From the NCBI GenBank assembly GCA_044370375.1, contig JBILVQ010000172.1, forward strand, positions 1 to 6,619: 6,619 bases of DNA, in the 5' to 3' direction. Below, piece by piece: positions 1 to 5,844 of this stretch. Numbering within the stretch: position 1 is the stretch's first letter; the number at the start of each line of letters is the position of its first letter. This stretch comes from JBILVQ01 sp044370375. GTDB taxonomy: Bacteria > Bacteroidota > Bacteroidia > UBA4408. A program made the translations under genes and the position numbers. Under the pieces are notes generated by a model that saw only the letters and a list, made by a program, of their open reading frames with translations, did no database searches and was not told the DNA's origin.

Positions 1-90
1 GGCTTGTATTGCTTCTGATTCAAGACTTTTCTTTCGGCCTAAAACAAACTTGTGCAGGGCTATGAGCGGATAGCCCGACCCTTGCCGCAT
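1..90 (-). other. Short open reading frame running off the left edge, possibly part of a repeat element
   Basis: An ATG at 90-88 (minus strand) opens 30 codons with no stop before the window edge. The peptide contains GSGYPLIALHKFVLGRKKS near its start. Upstream the frame stays open to a TTG at 138-136, with a stop at 141-139. The frame lies over the hairpin at 57-76. I do not recognise a protein family. I have an unverified impression that similar DNA, centred on GGGCTATCCGCTC, recurs in non-coding places in Bacteroidota genomes. If so, this is repeat sequence that happens to be open and not a gene. A real partial gene whose body lies left of the window is the alternative. Confidence 0.3.
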
Positions 91-157
91 GATTAAGTTT
101 ATAAAAAAATTTAATGCCAAATTTTTTTGAGGACTCAATTACCTTTAACGGCAAGGG
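57..157. repeat. Nested inverted repeats (three stems)
   Basis: Three perfect inverted repeats are packed into about 100 bases. GGGCTAT (57-63) pairs with ATAGCCC (70-76) across a 6-base loop. CCCTTGCCG (79-87) pairs with CGGCAAGGG (149-157) across 61 bases. Inside that span, AAAAAAATTT (103-112) pairs with AAATTTTTTT (119-128) across a 6-base loop. Together they could fold into a hairpin next to a two-level stem, on either strand. The segment lies between the tRNA terminator and the left edge and is not explained by any recognised gene. It could be a REP-like interspersed element, a structured RNA, or remnants of a small mobile element. One copy in one window cannot separate these. Confidence 0.5.
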
Positions 158-200
158 GAACGCCCACATTTAAAAAGCCAACATTAAAAAAAGAGGGATC

Positions 201-230
201 AAAAAAAAACCTCCGCACGGGGCAGAGGTT
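201..230 (-). terminator. Intrinsic terminator of the tRNA-Phe transcript
   Basis: Read on the minus strand, AACCTCTGC (230-222) pairs with GCGGAGGTT (216-208) around the 5-base loop CCCGT, giving nine pairs including one U-G. A run of seven further T (207-201) follows directly. It begins 12 bases beyond the tRNA 3' end, as expected for a single-gene tRNA unit. On the plus strand the same hairpin has a C-A mismatch. A short T run follows at 233-237, so termination in that direction would be weaker. Confidence 0.8.
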
Positions 231-242
231 AATTTTTCAAGG

Positions 243-315
243 TGGTGCCTCCAGGAATCGAACCAGGGACACAAGGATTTTCAGTCCTTTGCTCTACCAA
301 CTGAGCTAAGGCACC
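243..315 (-). tRNA. tRNA-Phe (anticodon GAA)
   Basis: The minus strand folds into a complete 73-nt cloverleaf. The acceptor stem is GGTGCCT (315-309) with AGGCACC (250-244). The D arm is GCTC/GAGC with the loop AGTTGGTA. The anticodon stem is AAGGA/TCCTT around the loop CTGAAAA, which gives anticodon GAA and hence phenylalanine. The variable region is 5 nt, and the T arm is CCTGG/CCAGG with the loop TTCGATT. The discriminator base is A (position 243). The bases after it read CCT, so the 3' CCA is not fully encoded and must be added by CCA-adding enzyme. A terminator follows, and a good promoter match lies just upstream. Confidence 0.97.
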
Positions 316-345
316 TTTGAGAGGCTGCAAAATTAAATATTTTTT
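316..345 (+). promoter_or_regulatory. Candidate promoter of the coaX operon, interleaved with the tRNA promoter
   Basis: TTTG (316-319), 18 bases, then TATTTTTT (338-345) matches TTTG-N17-23-TAnnTTTG in all fixed positions except the last G. Transcription would begin near 350, giving a leader of roughly 35-40 bases before the TTG at 389. The upstream element touches the first base of tRNA-Phe (315), and the two opposing -7 boxes are only two bases apart. Confidence 0.45.
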
Positions 346-356
346 CCATTCGACAA
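328..356 (-). promoter_or_regulatory. Candidate Bacteroidota-type promoter for tRNA-Phe
   Basis: On the minus strand, TAATTTTG (335-328) matches the Bacteroidota -7 consensus TAnnTTTG at every fixed position. A TTG (356-354) lies 18 bases upstream, where the -33 element belongs. Initiation a few bases past the -7 box would leave a leader of about 5-10 bases before the tRNA 5' end at 315. That is a normal distance for removal by RNase P. Confidence 0.6.
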
Positions 357-388
357 GTTTTTTTGAGAAATTTGGACAAAAAACCGTC

Positions 389-1129
389 TTGACCCTTGTT
401 GTAGATGCGGGAAATTCTCGCGTAAAAGTTGGATTATTTGCAGATAATCAGGCACATCCCACGCAGGTGGAGGTGTTTAAAAATGCAAAAACAAAGCTGA
501 GAAATTTTTTTCTTGAGCATGAAAATGAGCCCATCATCTTCAGTTCTGTGTCGGGTTTGGCCATGAATGAGGTGGTTCCGGAGGAGCATTTGCACAAAGT
601 GGCCTTGAGCCATTTGCTGGCCATGCCTTTTGATTCAAAGTATTTGAGTCCGCAAACCCTGGGAACCGACCGTATGGCCAATGCCGCAGCCCTTGCAGTG
701 CTCTACAAAGGAAAAAATGCGCTCTGCATTGATGCCGGTACTTGCTTAAAATTTGATTTTGTGGATGCAGATGGCGCTTATTGGGGTGGTTCTATTGCCC
801 CGGGTTTAAACATGCGCATGAAGGCCATGCATCATTTTACCGGCAAATTACCCCTGGTGACGGTTGAAAAATTTGATGCACTGACGGGCAGAAACACACA
901 AGAATCAATGCTGGCCGGGGCTGTGATGGGTTTTAAAGCCGAAGTGAAGGCCATGACAGATTTATATCGTACACAATACCCTGATTTAACAATCGTTATA
1001 ACGGGTGGGGACATGACTTACTTGCAGGATGCCTTAAAAAATAACATCTTTGCGGAAAAAGATTTTACCCTTATAGGTTTGAACAGCATCCTCATGCATC
1101 TAATTAACGACCATCAACTCTTTGCCTGA
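389..1129 (+). CDS. coaX: Type III pantothenate kinase CoaX
   Basis: This cytoplasmic enzyme phosphorylates pantothenate to 4'-phosphopantothenate, the first step of coenzyme A synthesis. Type III kinases belong to the ASKHA (sugar kinase/actin-like) fold and are not feedback-inhibited by CoA in characterised members. The 246-residue protein shows the family's motifs in order: VVDAGNSRVK (residues 4-13, the N-terminal phosphate loop), LGTDR (91-95), IDAGT (114-118, with the conserved Asp), GGSIAPG (133-139), GRNT (167-170) and ITGGD (204-208). The length is typical. I chose the TTG at 389 because family members begin a few residues before the DxGN motif. A longer in-frame TTG at 317 would add 24 unmatched residues and fall inside the probable promoter. 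No clear Shine-Dalgarno is seen, which is usual in this phylum. It is the first gene of a five-gene plus-strand run; the next start is 15 bases downstream. Confidence 0.93.
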   Translation: MTLVVDAGNSRVKVGLFADNQAHPTQVEVFKNAKTKLRNFFLEHENEPIIFSSVSGLAMNEVVPEEHLHKVALSHLLAMPFDSKYLSPQTLGTDRMANAAALAVLYKGKNALCIDAGTCLKFDFVDADGAYWGGSIAPGLNMRMKAMHHFTGKLPLVTVEKFDALTGRNTQESMLAGAVMGFKAEVKAMTDLYRTQYPDLTIVITGGDMTYLQDALKNNIFAEKDFTLIGLNSILMHLINDHQLFA

Positions 1130-1144
1130 TTCCGGCAATTGCTA

Positions 1145-2440
1145 ATGAAATACTTCAGGCTTTTTCTTTATTTTTTCTTGTTTTTGCTTTGGGCAGAAGG
1201 TGCAATAGCACAAAATTTAACCAACTCGGTTTATTCTCGCTATGGCTTTGGCGAAATAGAGAGCAGAAATCTTGCTCCTTTGTTTTCTATGGGAGGCATT
1301 TCATCGGGCTTTCGTTCTCCCATCATCTTAAACCCCGAAAATCCTGCCTCGCATTCGGCTCTTTCGTTGACCGTTTTTAACGCAGGCTTGCAAGGTAAAT
1401 ACTTGAATCAAAGTTTTAACAACCGGGAATTAATTACAAAACGTGCTTCGTTTGGCTCATTGTGCATGGGCTTTCCGCTGGCCAAAGGATGGGGCACTTC
1501 GCTGGGTTTACTTCCCTATGCGGCATCCGGTTACGATGCTACCGACACAACTGCTTTAGGCAATCAATGGCTAGAAACCAATCAACGCTTATCAGGTTCC
1601 ATGAGCAAGGTTTATTGGGCCAATGCGCTGAGTCCGATAAAATGGTTTGACGATTCGAGCAAACATGTTTTATCGATTGGCCTTGAAGCCGCTTATTTAT
1701 TTGGTGGTTATTCTCATACCCTGTTTAATAATTTTTTAGGTGCAGATACCTCACAAATTTTAGGCAATGATTTCCGCAAGGACTTTAATGTAAAAAGCGC
1801 TGAGTTTAAACTGGGCATGCAATATAGTTTTCCGCTGAAAAAAGATTGGACCGCTGTGGTTGGTGGGTGGTATGGAATTACAAGAAATGCCAATGCCCTG
1901 AGTACAACCCTCGACCGCAGGTTTATTGTGCGAGGACAATTTAAAGAAGTGTTGGATACCATTGCCTATAGCAGCGACCAAAAAGAGAATTTAATTCTGC
2001 CTAATTCTTTTGGCTTTGGATTCAATGTACAATACAAACTGCGCTGGGTATTTGGCTTGGATTATAGGGTTATTGATTACAAAAATTTTACCTGGGCGAT
2101 GCCGCAACCGGTTTTAGGACAAAATACTAAACTGTCAATGGGTGTACAATATTATCCGGCCGGAAAACCGGGACCAGGCTTCTTTGAACATACTTATTAC
2201 CGTTTGGGATTAAGGAACGAAAAGCTGGCCTACACGGTTAACGGAAAAAGCGTTGTTGAAAATGCGCTGAGTGCAGGAATAGGTTTGCCCCTGAAAAAAA
2301 CTACTTCTACCATCAATATCGGATTAGAATTGGGACAAAGAGGAGATTTGAACAGCGGACAAATGAGGGAAAGATTTGTATTGCTGAATGTAGGTTTTAT
2401 GCTGAGTGATACCTGGTTTCAGCGTAGAAAAATTGATTAA
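1145..2440 (+). CDS. Predicted outer-membrane beta-barrel protein, function unknown
   Basis: The protein has 431 residues from the ATG at 1145; an in-frame TTG at 1139 would add only two. It begins with a clear signal peptide: K2, R5, a very hydrophobic stretch to W16, then GAIA-Q with likely cleavage after A22. The mature part starts with SVYSRYGFGE, followed by MGGISSGFRS and ILNPENPAS. This layout is what I associate with a Bacteroidota outer-membrane protein family often found beside coaX and lptC, with loose resemblance to FadL-like barrels. The rest alternates aromatic and polar residues like barrel strands, ending in a strand with a penultimate aromatic cluster (FMLSDTWF). It is not an obvious PorP/SprF, SusD or TonB-dependent receptor. 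Its stop codon shares one base with the lptC start, suggesting coupled translation and an envelope role. Transported substrate, if any, is unknown. Confidence 0.7.
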   Translation: MKYFRLFLYFFLFLLWAEGAIAQNLTNSVYSRYGFGEIESRNLAPLFSMGGISSGFRSPIILNPENPASHSALSLTVFNAGLQGKYLNQSFNNRELITKRASFGSLCMGFPLAKGWGTSLGLLPYAASGYDATDTTALGNQWLETNQRLSGSMSKVYWANALSPIKWFDDSSKHVLSIGLEAAYLFGGYSHTLFNNFLGADTSQILGNDFRKDFNVKSAEFKLGMQYSFPLKKDWTAVVGGWYGITRNANALSTTLDRRFIVRGQFKEVLDTIAYSSDQKENLILPNSFGFGFNVQYKLRWVFGLDYRVIDYKNFTWAMPQPVLGQNTKLSMGVQYYPAGKPGPGFFEHTYYRLGLRNEKLAYTVNGKSVVENALSAGIGLPLKKTTSTINIGLELGQRGDLNSGQMRERFVLLNVGFMLSDTWFQRRKID

Positions 2441-2988
2441 TGAAGATCTTTCGTTTCATTGGATGCTTGCTGTTTGCGCTTTCTTTTTCGGCCTGTGAGA
2501 ATGACCTTGAAAAGGTAAACCTACTCACCAAGAAGAAAAATTTACCCGTTGAATCGGGTACAAAGATGACCATCATTTATTCTGATTCAGGTTTGGTGAA
2601 AGCCAAAATCCAAGCACCGATTTTGGAGAGATATGCAGGCAAGGAAAATTATATGTTAATGCCCAAAGGCGTAAAAATGGAATTTTTTAACGGTGATGAA
2701 AATGTAAGTTCAACCCTTACTTCAAAATATGCCAAGGTGATAGAATATCCGGATAATAAAATACTGGAAGCCAAAAATGACGTGGTGGTGATCAATGAAA
2801 ATGGCGAAAAACTGAATACGGAGCAATTGTTTTGGGACCAAAAAGAGCAAAAAATTACCTCCAATACCTTTGTGAAAATAACCAGAAAAACGGAAATTAT
2901 CATGGGTGACGGACTTGAATCGAATCAGGATTTCACCCGTTATAAAATCAAAAAAATCAGGGGGACCTTACAAGTAAAAAATGACTAA
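2440..2988 (+). CDS. lptC: LPS export ABC transporter periplasmic protein LptC (lipoprotein form)
   Basis: LptC is the inner-membrane-attached part of the Lpt bridge. It receives lipopolysaccharide from LptB2FG and passes it to LptA. The 182-residue product matches the YrbK/LptC family as found in Bacteroidota. A lipobox-like FSAC puts the lipidated cysteine at residue 19, in place of the transmembrane helix of the E. coli protein. A beta-rich body follows, with IIYSDSGLVKAKIQAP (45-60), MPKGVKMEFF (74-83), LEAKNDVVVINENGEKL (110-126 region), LFWDQKEQKI and a C-terminal GDGLESNQDFTRYKI segment. The start overlaps the preceding stop as TAATG, and the end overlaps the next gene by 8 bases. Phe at the -3 lipobox position is less common than Leu. 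The partners LptA, B, F and G are not in the window. Confidence 0.87.
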   Translation: MKIFRFIGCLLFALSFSACENDLEKVNLLTKKKNLPVESGTKMTIIYSDSGLVKAKIQAPILERYAGKENYMLMPKGVKMEFFNGDENVSSTLTSKYAKVIEYPDNKILEAKNDVVVINENGEKLNTEQLFWDQKEQKITSNTFVKITRKTEIIMGDGLESNQDFTRYKIKKIRGTLQVKND

Positions 2989-3205
2989 TATTTTCAAAAT
3001 TCTGCAATACCTCTGGCTCACTGCCGGTATATTCGGTCTAGGCTTTGGTATTTTTCAAGCCAACAAAGAGGGCATTGAATCGGCCTATATGTTTTTTTTG
3101 GTGGCCTTTATTGGCGGTATGATGTTTATGGTAAACCGTAGGCGATCAAAATCCTGGGAGGAAAGCAAACAAAAGGAAGCCTCGTCTCCCGAAAAAAAAT
3201 CTTAA
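2981..3205 (+). CDS. Small two-helix inner-membrane protein, function unknown
   Basis: The 74-residue protein has two predicted membrane helices, about residues 6-25 (ILQYLWLTAGIFGLGFGIF) and 35-51 (AYMFFLVAFIGGMMFMV). They are joined by a short loop with charged residues (QANKEGIES). The second helix is followed by NRRR and a highly charged tail rich in K, E and S. By the positive-inside rule both ends should be cytoplasmic. No enzyme motif is visible. It starts inside lptC (8-base overlap) and ends 9 bases before the transporter gene, so it is probably translated from the same message. The clean hydrophobicity pattern and tight packing support a real gene. A role alongside LPS export or the downstream transporter is only a guess. 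Confidence 0.75.
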   Translation: MTNIFKILQYLWLTAGIFGLGFGIFQANKEGIESAYMFFLVAFIGGMMFMVNRRRSKSWEESKQKEASSPEKKS

Positions 3206-3214
3206 TTTTAGGCT

Positions 3215-4474
3215 GTGGCTGACCAATTGCTTGTCATATTTTCGATGGTTCTATTCTCTGCCTTCTTTTCGGGAATGGAGATCGCCTTTCTTTCGGCCAA
3301 TAAATTACGCATTGAATTAGAAAGCAATCAGGGTTATATACCGGGAAAAATTCTCTCCTTCTTTTTAAACAAACCCAAGCGTTTTATTACCACCACCCTG
3401 GTAGGCAATAACATTGCGCTGGTGGTGTATGGAATTTTTACCGCTGAATTGATGGAACCCTTTTTAGAACAATACATCAGCAGTTCATTTGCCGTATTGT
3501 TTATTCAAGTAGTGATTTCAACGCTGGCCATTGTTGTTACGGCAGAATATTTGCCCAAAGCGCTTTTCAGAATCAACCCCAACCCTACCCTTAATTTTTT
3601 GGCCATTCCTTTCTTTTTGATTTACCTGATTTTGTATCCTGTACAAATTCTGGTGGTGGGTGTTGCTGAATTTTTATTGAAAGTGGTTTTTCGCAGGCCG
3701 GTGGAATCGTCTAAAATTGTTTTTGGAAGAATCGATCTGGATAACTATGTAAAACAGTTTACATCCGGCCAAAATGGAAGCGATCAGTTCGACCATGAAA
3801 TCAAAATTTTTCAAAATGCCCTCGATTTCTCAGAGGTGAAGGTGAGGGAATGCATGATTCCACGCACCGAAATTATTGCCATGGAAGTGAATGAGAGCAT
3901 TGATACTTTAAAAGATAAATTCATTGAAACGCATTTGTCGAAAATTTTAATTTTCGAAGAGCAAATTGATCATATCATTGGTTACGTTCATTCGGCAGAA
4001 CTATTTAAGAAACCGCAAACCATTCGCGAAGTCTTGTTGCCGTTGGCTTTTGTACCTGAGACCATGCATGCCAAAGAAATTCTTTCGATTTTGAAATCGC
4101 AACGTAAGTCAATGGCGATTGTGGTAGATGAGTTTGGCGGAACAGCAGGAATGATTACTACTGAAGATTTATTGGAAGAAATTTTCGGTGAAATTGAAGA
4201 TGAGCATGATAAGGAGGAGTTGATAGAAAAACAAATTGATGAGAATGAATTTCTGTTGTCGGCCCGCCTGGAAATTGATTATTTAAACGAAGAGTATAAA
4301 CTTAACTTGCCGGTGGGCGATGAATATGAAACCCTTGCAGGATTGATATTGCATTTTCACGGTAGTTTACCACAAAAGGGTGATGAAATTTTAATTCAGC
4401 CCTTTTTGTTTAATGTTCATGCAGCTACCAATACAAAAATTGATTTGGTGAAGTTGACCGTGTTGAATGAATAA
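3215..4474 (+). CDS. CNNM/CorC (hemolysin-family) transporter with DUF21, CBS pair and CorC_HlyC domains
   Basis: This 419-residue membrane protein has the full CNNM/CorC architecture. Residues 1 to about 185 form the DUF21 membrane domain, with hydrophobic segments near 4-26, 61-80, 93-118 and 125-157. It carries the hallmarks FFSGMEIAFLSANK (17-30), VGNNIA (63-68) and TAEYLPKAL (109-117). Two CBS motifs follow at about 212-268 (MIPRTEI... IIGYVHSAELF) and 275-328 (VVDEFGGTAGMITTEDLLEEI), then a CorC_HlyC domain from about 343 to 417. Characterised relatives export Mg2+ or affect divalent-cation resistance; the old name hemolysin is misleading. The start is GTG at 3215, giving MADQLLVIFSM at the usual distance from the FFS motif; ATG 3245 would cut into the first helix. 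The gliding protein GldE has the same architecture, but nothing here points to it. The last gene of the operon. Confidence 0.9.
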   Translation: MADQLLVIFSMVLFSAFFSGMEIAFLSANKLRIELESNQGYIPGKILSFFLNKPKRFITTTLVGNNIALVVYGIFTAELMEPFLEQYISSSFAVLFIQVVISTLAIVVTAEYLPKALFRINPNPTLNFLAIPFFLIYLILYPVQILVVGVAEFLLKVVFRRPVESSKIVFGRIDLDNYVKQFTSGQNGSDQFDHEIKIFQNALDFSEVKVRECMIPRTEIIAMEVNESIDTLKDKFIETHLSKILIFEEQIDHIIGYVHSAELFKKPQTIREVLLPLAFVPETMHAKEILSILKSQRKSMAIVVDEFGGTAGMITTEDLLEEIFGEIEDEHDKEELIEKQIDENEFLLSARLEIDYLNEEYKLNLPVGDEYETLAGLILHFHGSLPQKGDEILIQPFLFNVHAATNTKIDLVKLTVLNE

Positions 4475-4492
4475 AAGCTTGCCGCTTTTTTT
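4473..4492 (+). terminator. Weak intrinsic terminator at the end of the coaX operon
   Basis: AAAAGC (4473-4478) pairs with GCTTTT (4484-4489) around the loop TTGCC, followed by TTT. The T run totals seven bases, 4486-4492. The hairpin overlaps the stop codon of the transporter gene. The stem has only two G-C pairs, so it may be inefficient. No comparable hairpin plus T run was found for the opposing moa transcript. Confidence 0.4.
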
Positions 4493-4687
4493 GACTGCTC
4501 TTTCCTATAAGCGACAACAATGAACAGCTGTTTCTTACAACACTTTGATGTAAGTTGATGGTATACCTTCCGTAAAAGGCCAATCGTTTAGCTCGGTTTA
4601 GGGAAATGGATTTTTGATCCTTGGATTTTTTTCTCAGACTTTATCTATAGGATAAGTGCATCTAGCGTAAGGAAAAAATTCATCACT
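4493..4687. other. Convergent intergenic spacer with a small inverted repeat
   Basis: About 195 bases separate the ends of two converging operons. I see no credible coding frame, tRNA or promoter. CTTACA (4534-4539) and TGTAAG (4549-4554) form a 6-bp hairpin with a 9-base loop, preceded by the palindrome AACAGCTGTT (4523-4532). Neither is followed by a T run. Lower down, two GGATTTTT copies (4608-4615 and 4622-4629) form a short direct repeat. None has an assignable function. Confidence 0.4.
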
Positions 4688-5128
4688 TTAAGCATTTATC
4701 CATCGATAACTATCATCCGCGAAAATTTCCTTCTTCCAAACAGGCACTTTAAATTTCAAAAACTCCACCAACAAAGCTTGTGCCGCCAATAATTCCTTGC
4801 GGTGTGCGGTTGCGATCAATACCAGCAACGACAACTCACCACAAGCCACGAAACCCTTCGATTGCGCAATTTTGACGCATTCGATCCGGAAACTGCTCAT
4901 CTCCCCCACAATAAAATCGTGCAACACCTGATTGGCCATGCTTTCGTAAACGGAATACGTTATTCCCTTCACCATCTTTCCTCCTGAAAAATCTGCTCTT
5001 ACTTGTCCGCAGAAAATTCCGCTAGAACCAATGCCATGATTTGCTGAAGCCATCATCAGCCATTGGTGTGTCAAAGCAGTGGCAATGGGGCCATCGATCC
5101 AATGTGTTGTAAAATTTACTTGATTCAT
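4688..5128 (-). CDS. moaE: Molybdopterin synthase catalytic (large) subunit MoaE
   Basis: With thiocarboxylated MoaD, this cytoplasmic enzyme inserts the two dithiolene sulfurs into cyclic pyranopterin monophosphate to give molybdopterin. The 146-residue length fits the family. Visible motifs are GIFCGQVRAD (residues 37-46, containing the conserved VR), YSVYESMA (58-65, normally YExM-like), AHRKE (108-112, conserved HR) and FLKFKVPVWKKE (123-134), which holds the two lysines matching the catalytic pair K119/K126 of E. coli MoaE. It ends in the typical DDSYRWI. The segment usually read as I-H-R/S-x-G is IAQSKG here, so the common His is Gln. The ATG overlaps the moeB stop by four bases (ATGA), consistent with coupled translation. 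It is the last moa gene before the convergent spacer. Confidence 0.93.
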   Translation of the reverse strand: MNQVNFTTHWIDGPIATALTHQWLMMASANHGIGSSGIFCGQVRADFSGGKMVKGITYSVYESMANQVLHDFIVGEMSSFRIECVKIAQSKGFVACGELSLLVLIATAHRKELLAAQALLVEFLKFKVPVWKKEIFADDSYRWINA

Positions 5129-5844
5129 CCTAAAGCAATCTTTGTTAATTGCAACTGCAAAGCATCCAACAACAATAACTCATTCAGCAAAGGTTGCTGA
5201 TATCCTATCACAGCCTTAAAATACTCTCCGGCCATCAACTGCGCTACCAATCCGGGAAAATAGGGTGCAATGCCCGCCTCTGCACAATTTCCGGCATTGT
5301 TCTTTTCCTTATTCTCTTTAAACAAATCAGAATAATTCATTGTCCTTTTGCCTTGCGCATACTCCCAGTGAAAGAGGGCTACTTGTCCCTGAAAACGATG
5401 CAATGAACCGCTGATCCATGGTTTGTCAAATTGTATTGAAAATTGTTCCATCACATAGCGACTGGGCAAATCATCACTACAATCAAAGAAGAAATTAATG
5501 TTTGGAAAATCGTCAAAATCTTTCACCTCAAATTTCCCTACCCTGGCAGAAAATTCGGTATCAGGATAACGCTGACTTAAAAATTCAGCAGCAACCTTTG
5601 CCTTTGCCTTACCGACATCAAGGTGGCAATACAAAATTTGCCGCGATAAATTACTGCTATCAACCTGATCAAAGTCAAGCAAATGAATTTTCTGAACACC
5701 ACTTGCTGCTAACTGCAAAGCAAGCTGTGTGCCCAAACCGCCCACGCCTACAATCAACACCTGCTGTTGTGCTAATTTTTGCTGTCCACTTTTTCCCCAA
5801 CCGGGAAGGGCCATCTGCCGACTATGCATGCTAACCCTTTCCAT
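5125..5844 (-). CDS. moeB: MoeB/ThiF/HesA-family adenylyltransferase, MoaD-activating, lacking the zinc cysteines
   Basis: This E1-like enzyme uses ATP to adenylate the C-terminal Gly of MoaD, preparing it for sulfur transfer. In 239 residues it shows SRQ (8-10), the nucleotide loop GVGGLG (33-38), LDFDQVDSSNLSRQ (56-69) with the conserved Arg at 68, DVGKAKA (76-82), DCSDD (121-125), SGSLHRFQGQVALF (145-158) and NCAEAG (186-191) with the conserved Cys187. E. coli MoeB binds structural zinc through CYRC and a C-terminal CxxC. Here the first site reads MNYS (169-172) and the protein ends at IALG with no Cys pair, so zinc binding is not expected. The neighbours moaD and moaE fix the substrate as MoaD more surely than the sequence alone. 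The start shares one base with the moaD stop, and the end overlaps moaE by four bases. No rhodanese domain is fused. Confidence 0.88.
   Translation of the reverse strand: MERVSMHSRQMALPGWGKSGQQKLAQQQVLIVGVGGLGTQLALQLAASGVQKIHLLDFDQVDSSNLSRQILYCHLDVGKAKAKVAAEFLSQRYPDTEFSARVGKFEVKDFDDFPNINFFFDCSDDLPSRYVMEQFSIQFDKPWISGSLHRFQGQVALFHWEYAQGKRTMNYSDLFKENKEKNNAGNCAEAGIAPYFPGLVAQLMAGEYFKAVIGYQQPLLNELLLLDALQLQLTKIALG

Noticed and set aside
127..309. 60-codon plus-strand frame
   Set aside because: It runs through the antisense of the terminator and tRNA-Phe and has no recognisable protein features.
1..315. Integrative element at tRNA-Phe
   Set aside because: No second copy of the tRNA 3' end, integrase fragment or att-like direct repeat is present in the 242 bases downstream of the tRNA.
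317..388. Longer coaX start at TTG 317, adding 24 residues
   Set aside because: The extra residues match no part of the CoaX family and overlap the probable promoter. TTG 389 places the phosphate-binding DAGN at the normal distance from the N-terminus.
1714..1981. Two minus-strand frames of 73-82 codons opposite the barrel gene
   Set aside because: Both overlap each other and a continuous, signal-peptide-bearing gene on the plus strand; no motif is seen.
3215..4474. Assignment of the CNNM-type protein as gliding protein GldE
   Set aside because: Domain order is shared by the whole family, and no gliding gene such as gldD or a single-strand binding protein gene is nearby.
4596..4650. Terminator for the moa operon or for read-through from the left
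   Set aside because: GGAT/ATCC pairs near 4608-4625 give stems of only four bases. The ACTTATC/GATAAAGT repeat (4640-4657) has a bulge and no T run after it on the minus strand.
5502..5834. 110-codon plus-strand frame opposite moeB
   Set aside because: It is antisense to well-conserved moeB motifs, and its composition is low-complexity Pro/Gln-rich shadow sequence.
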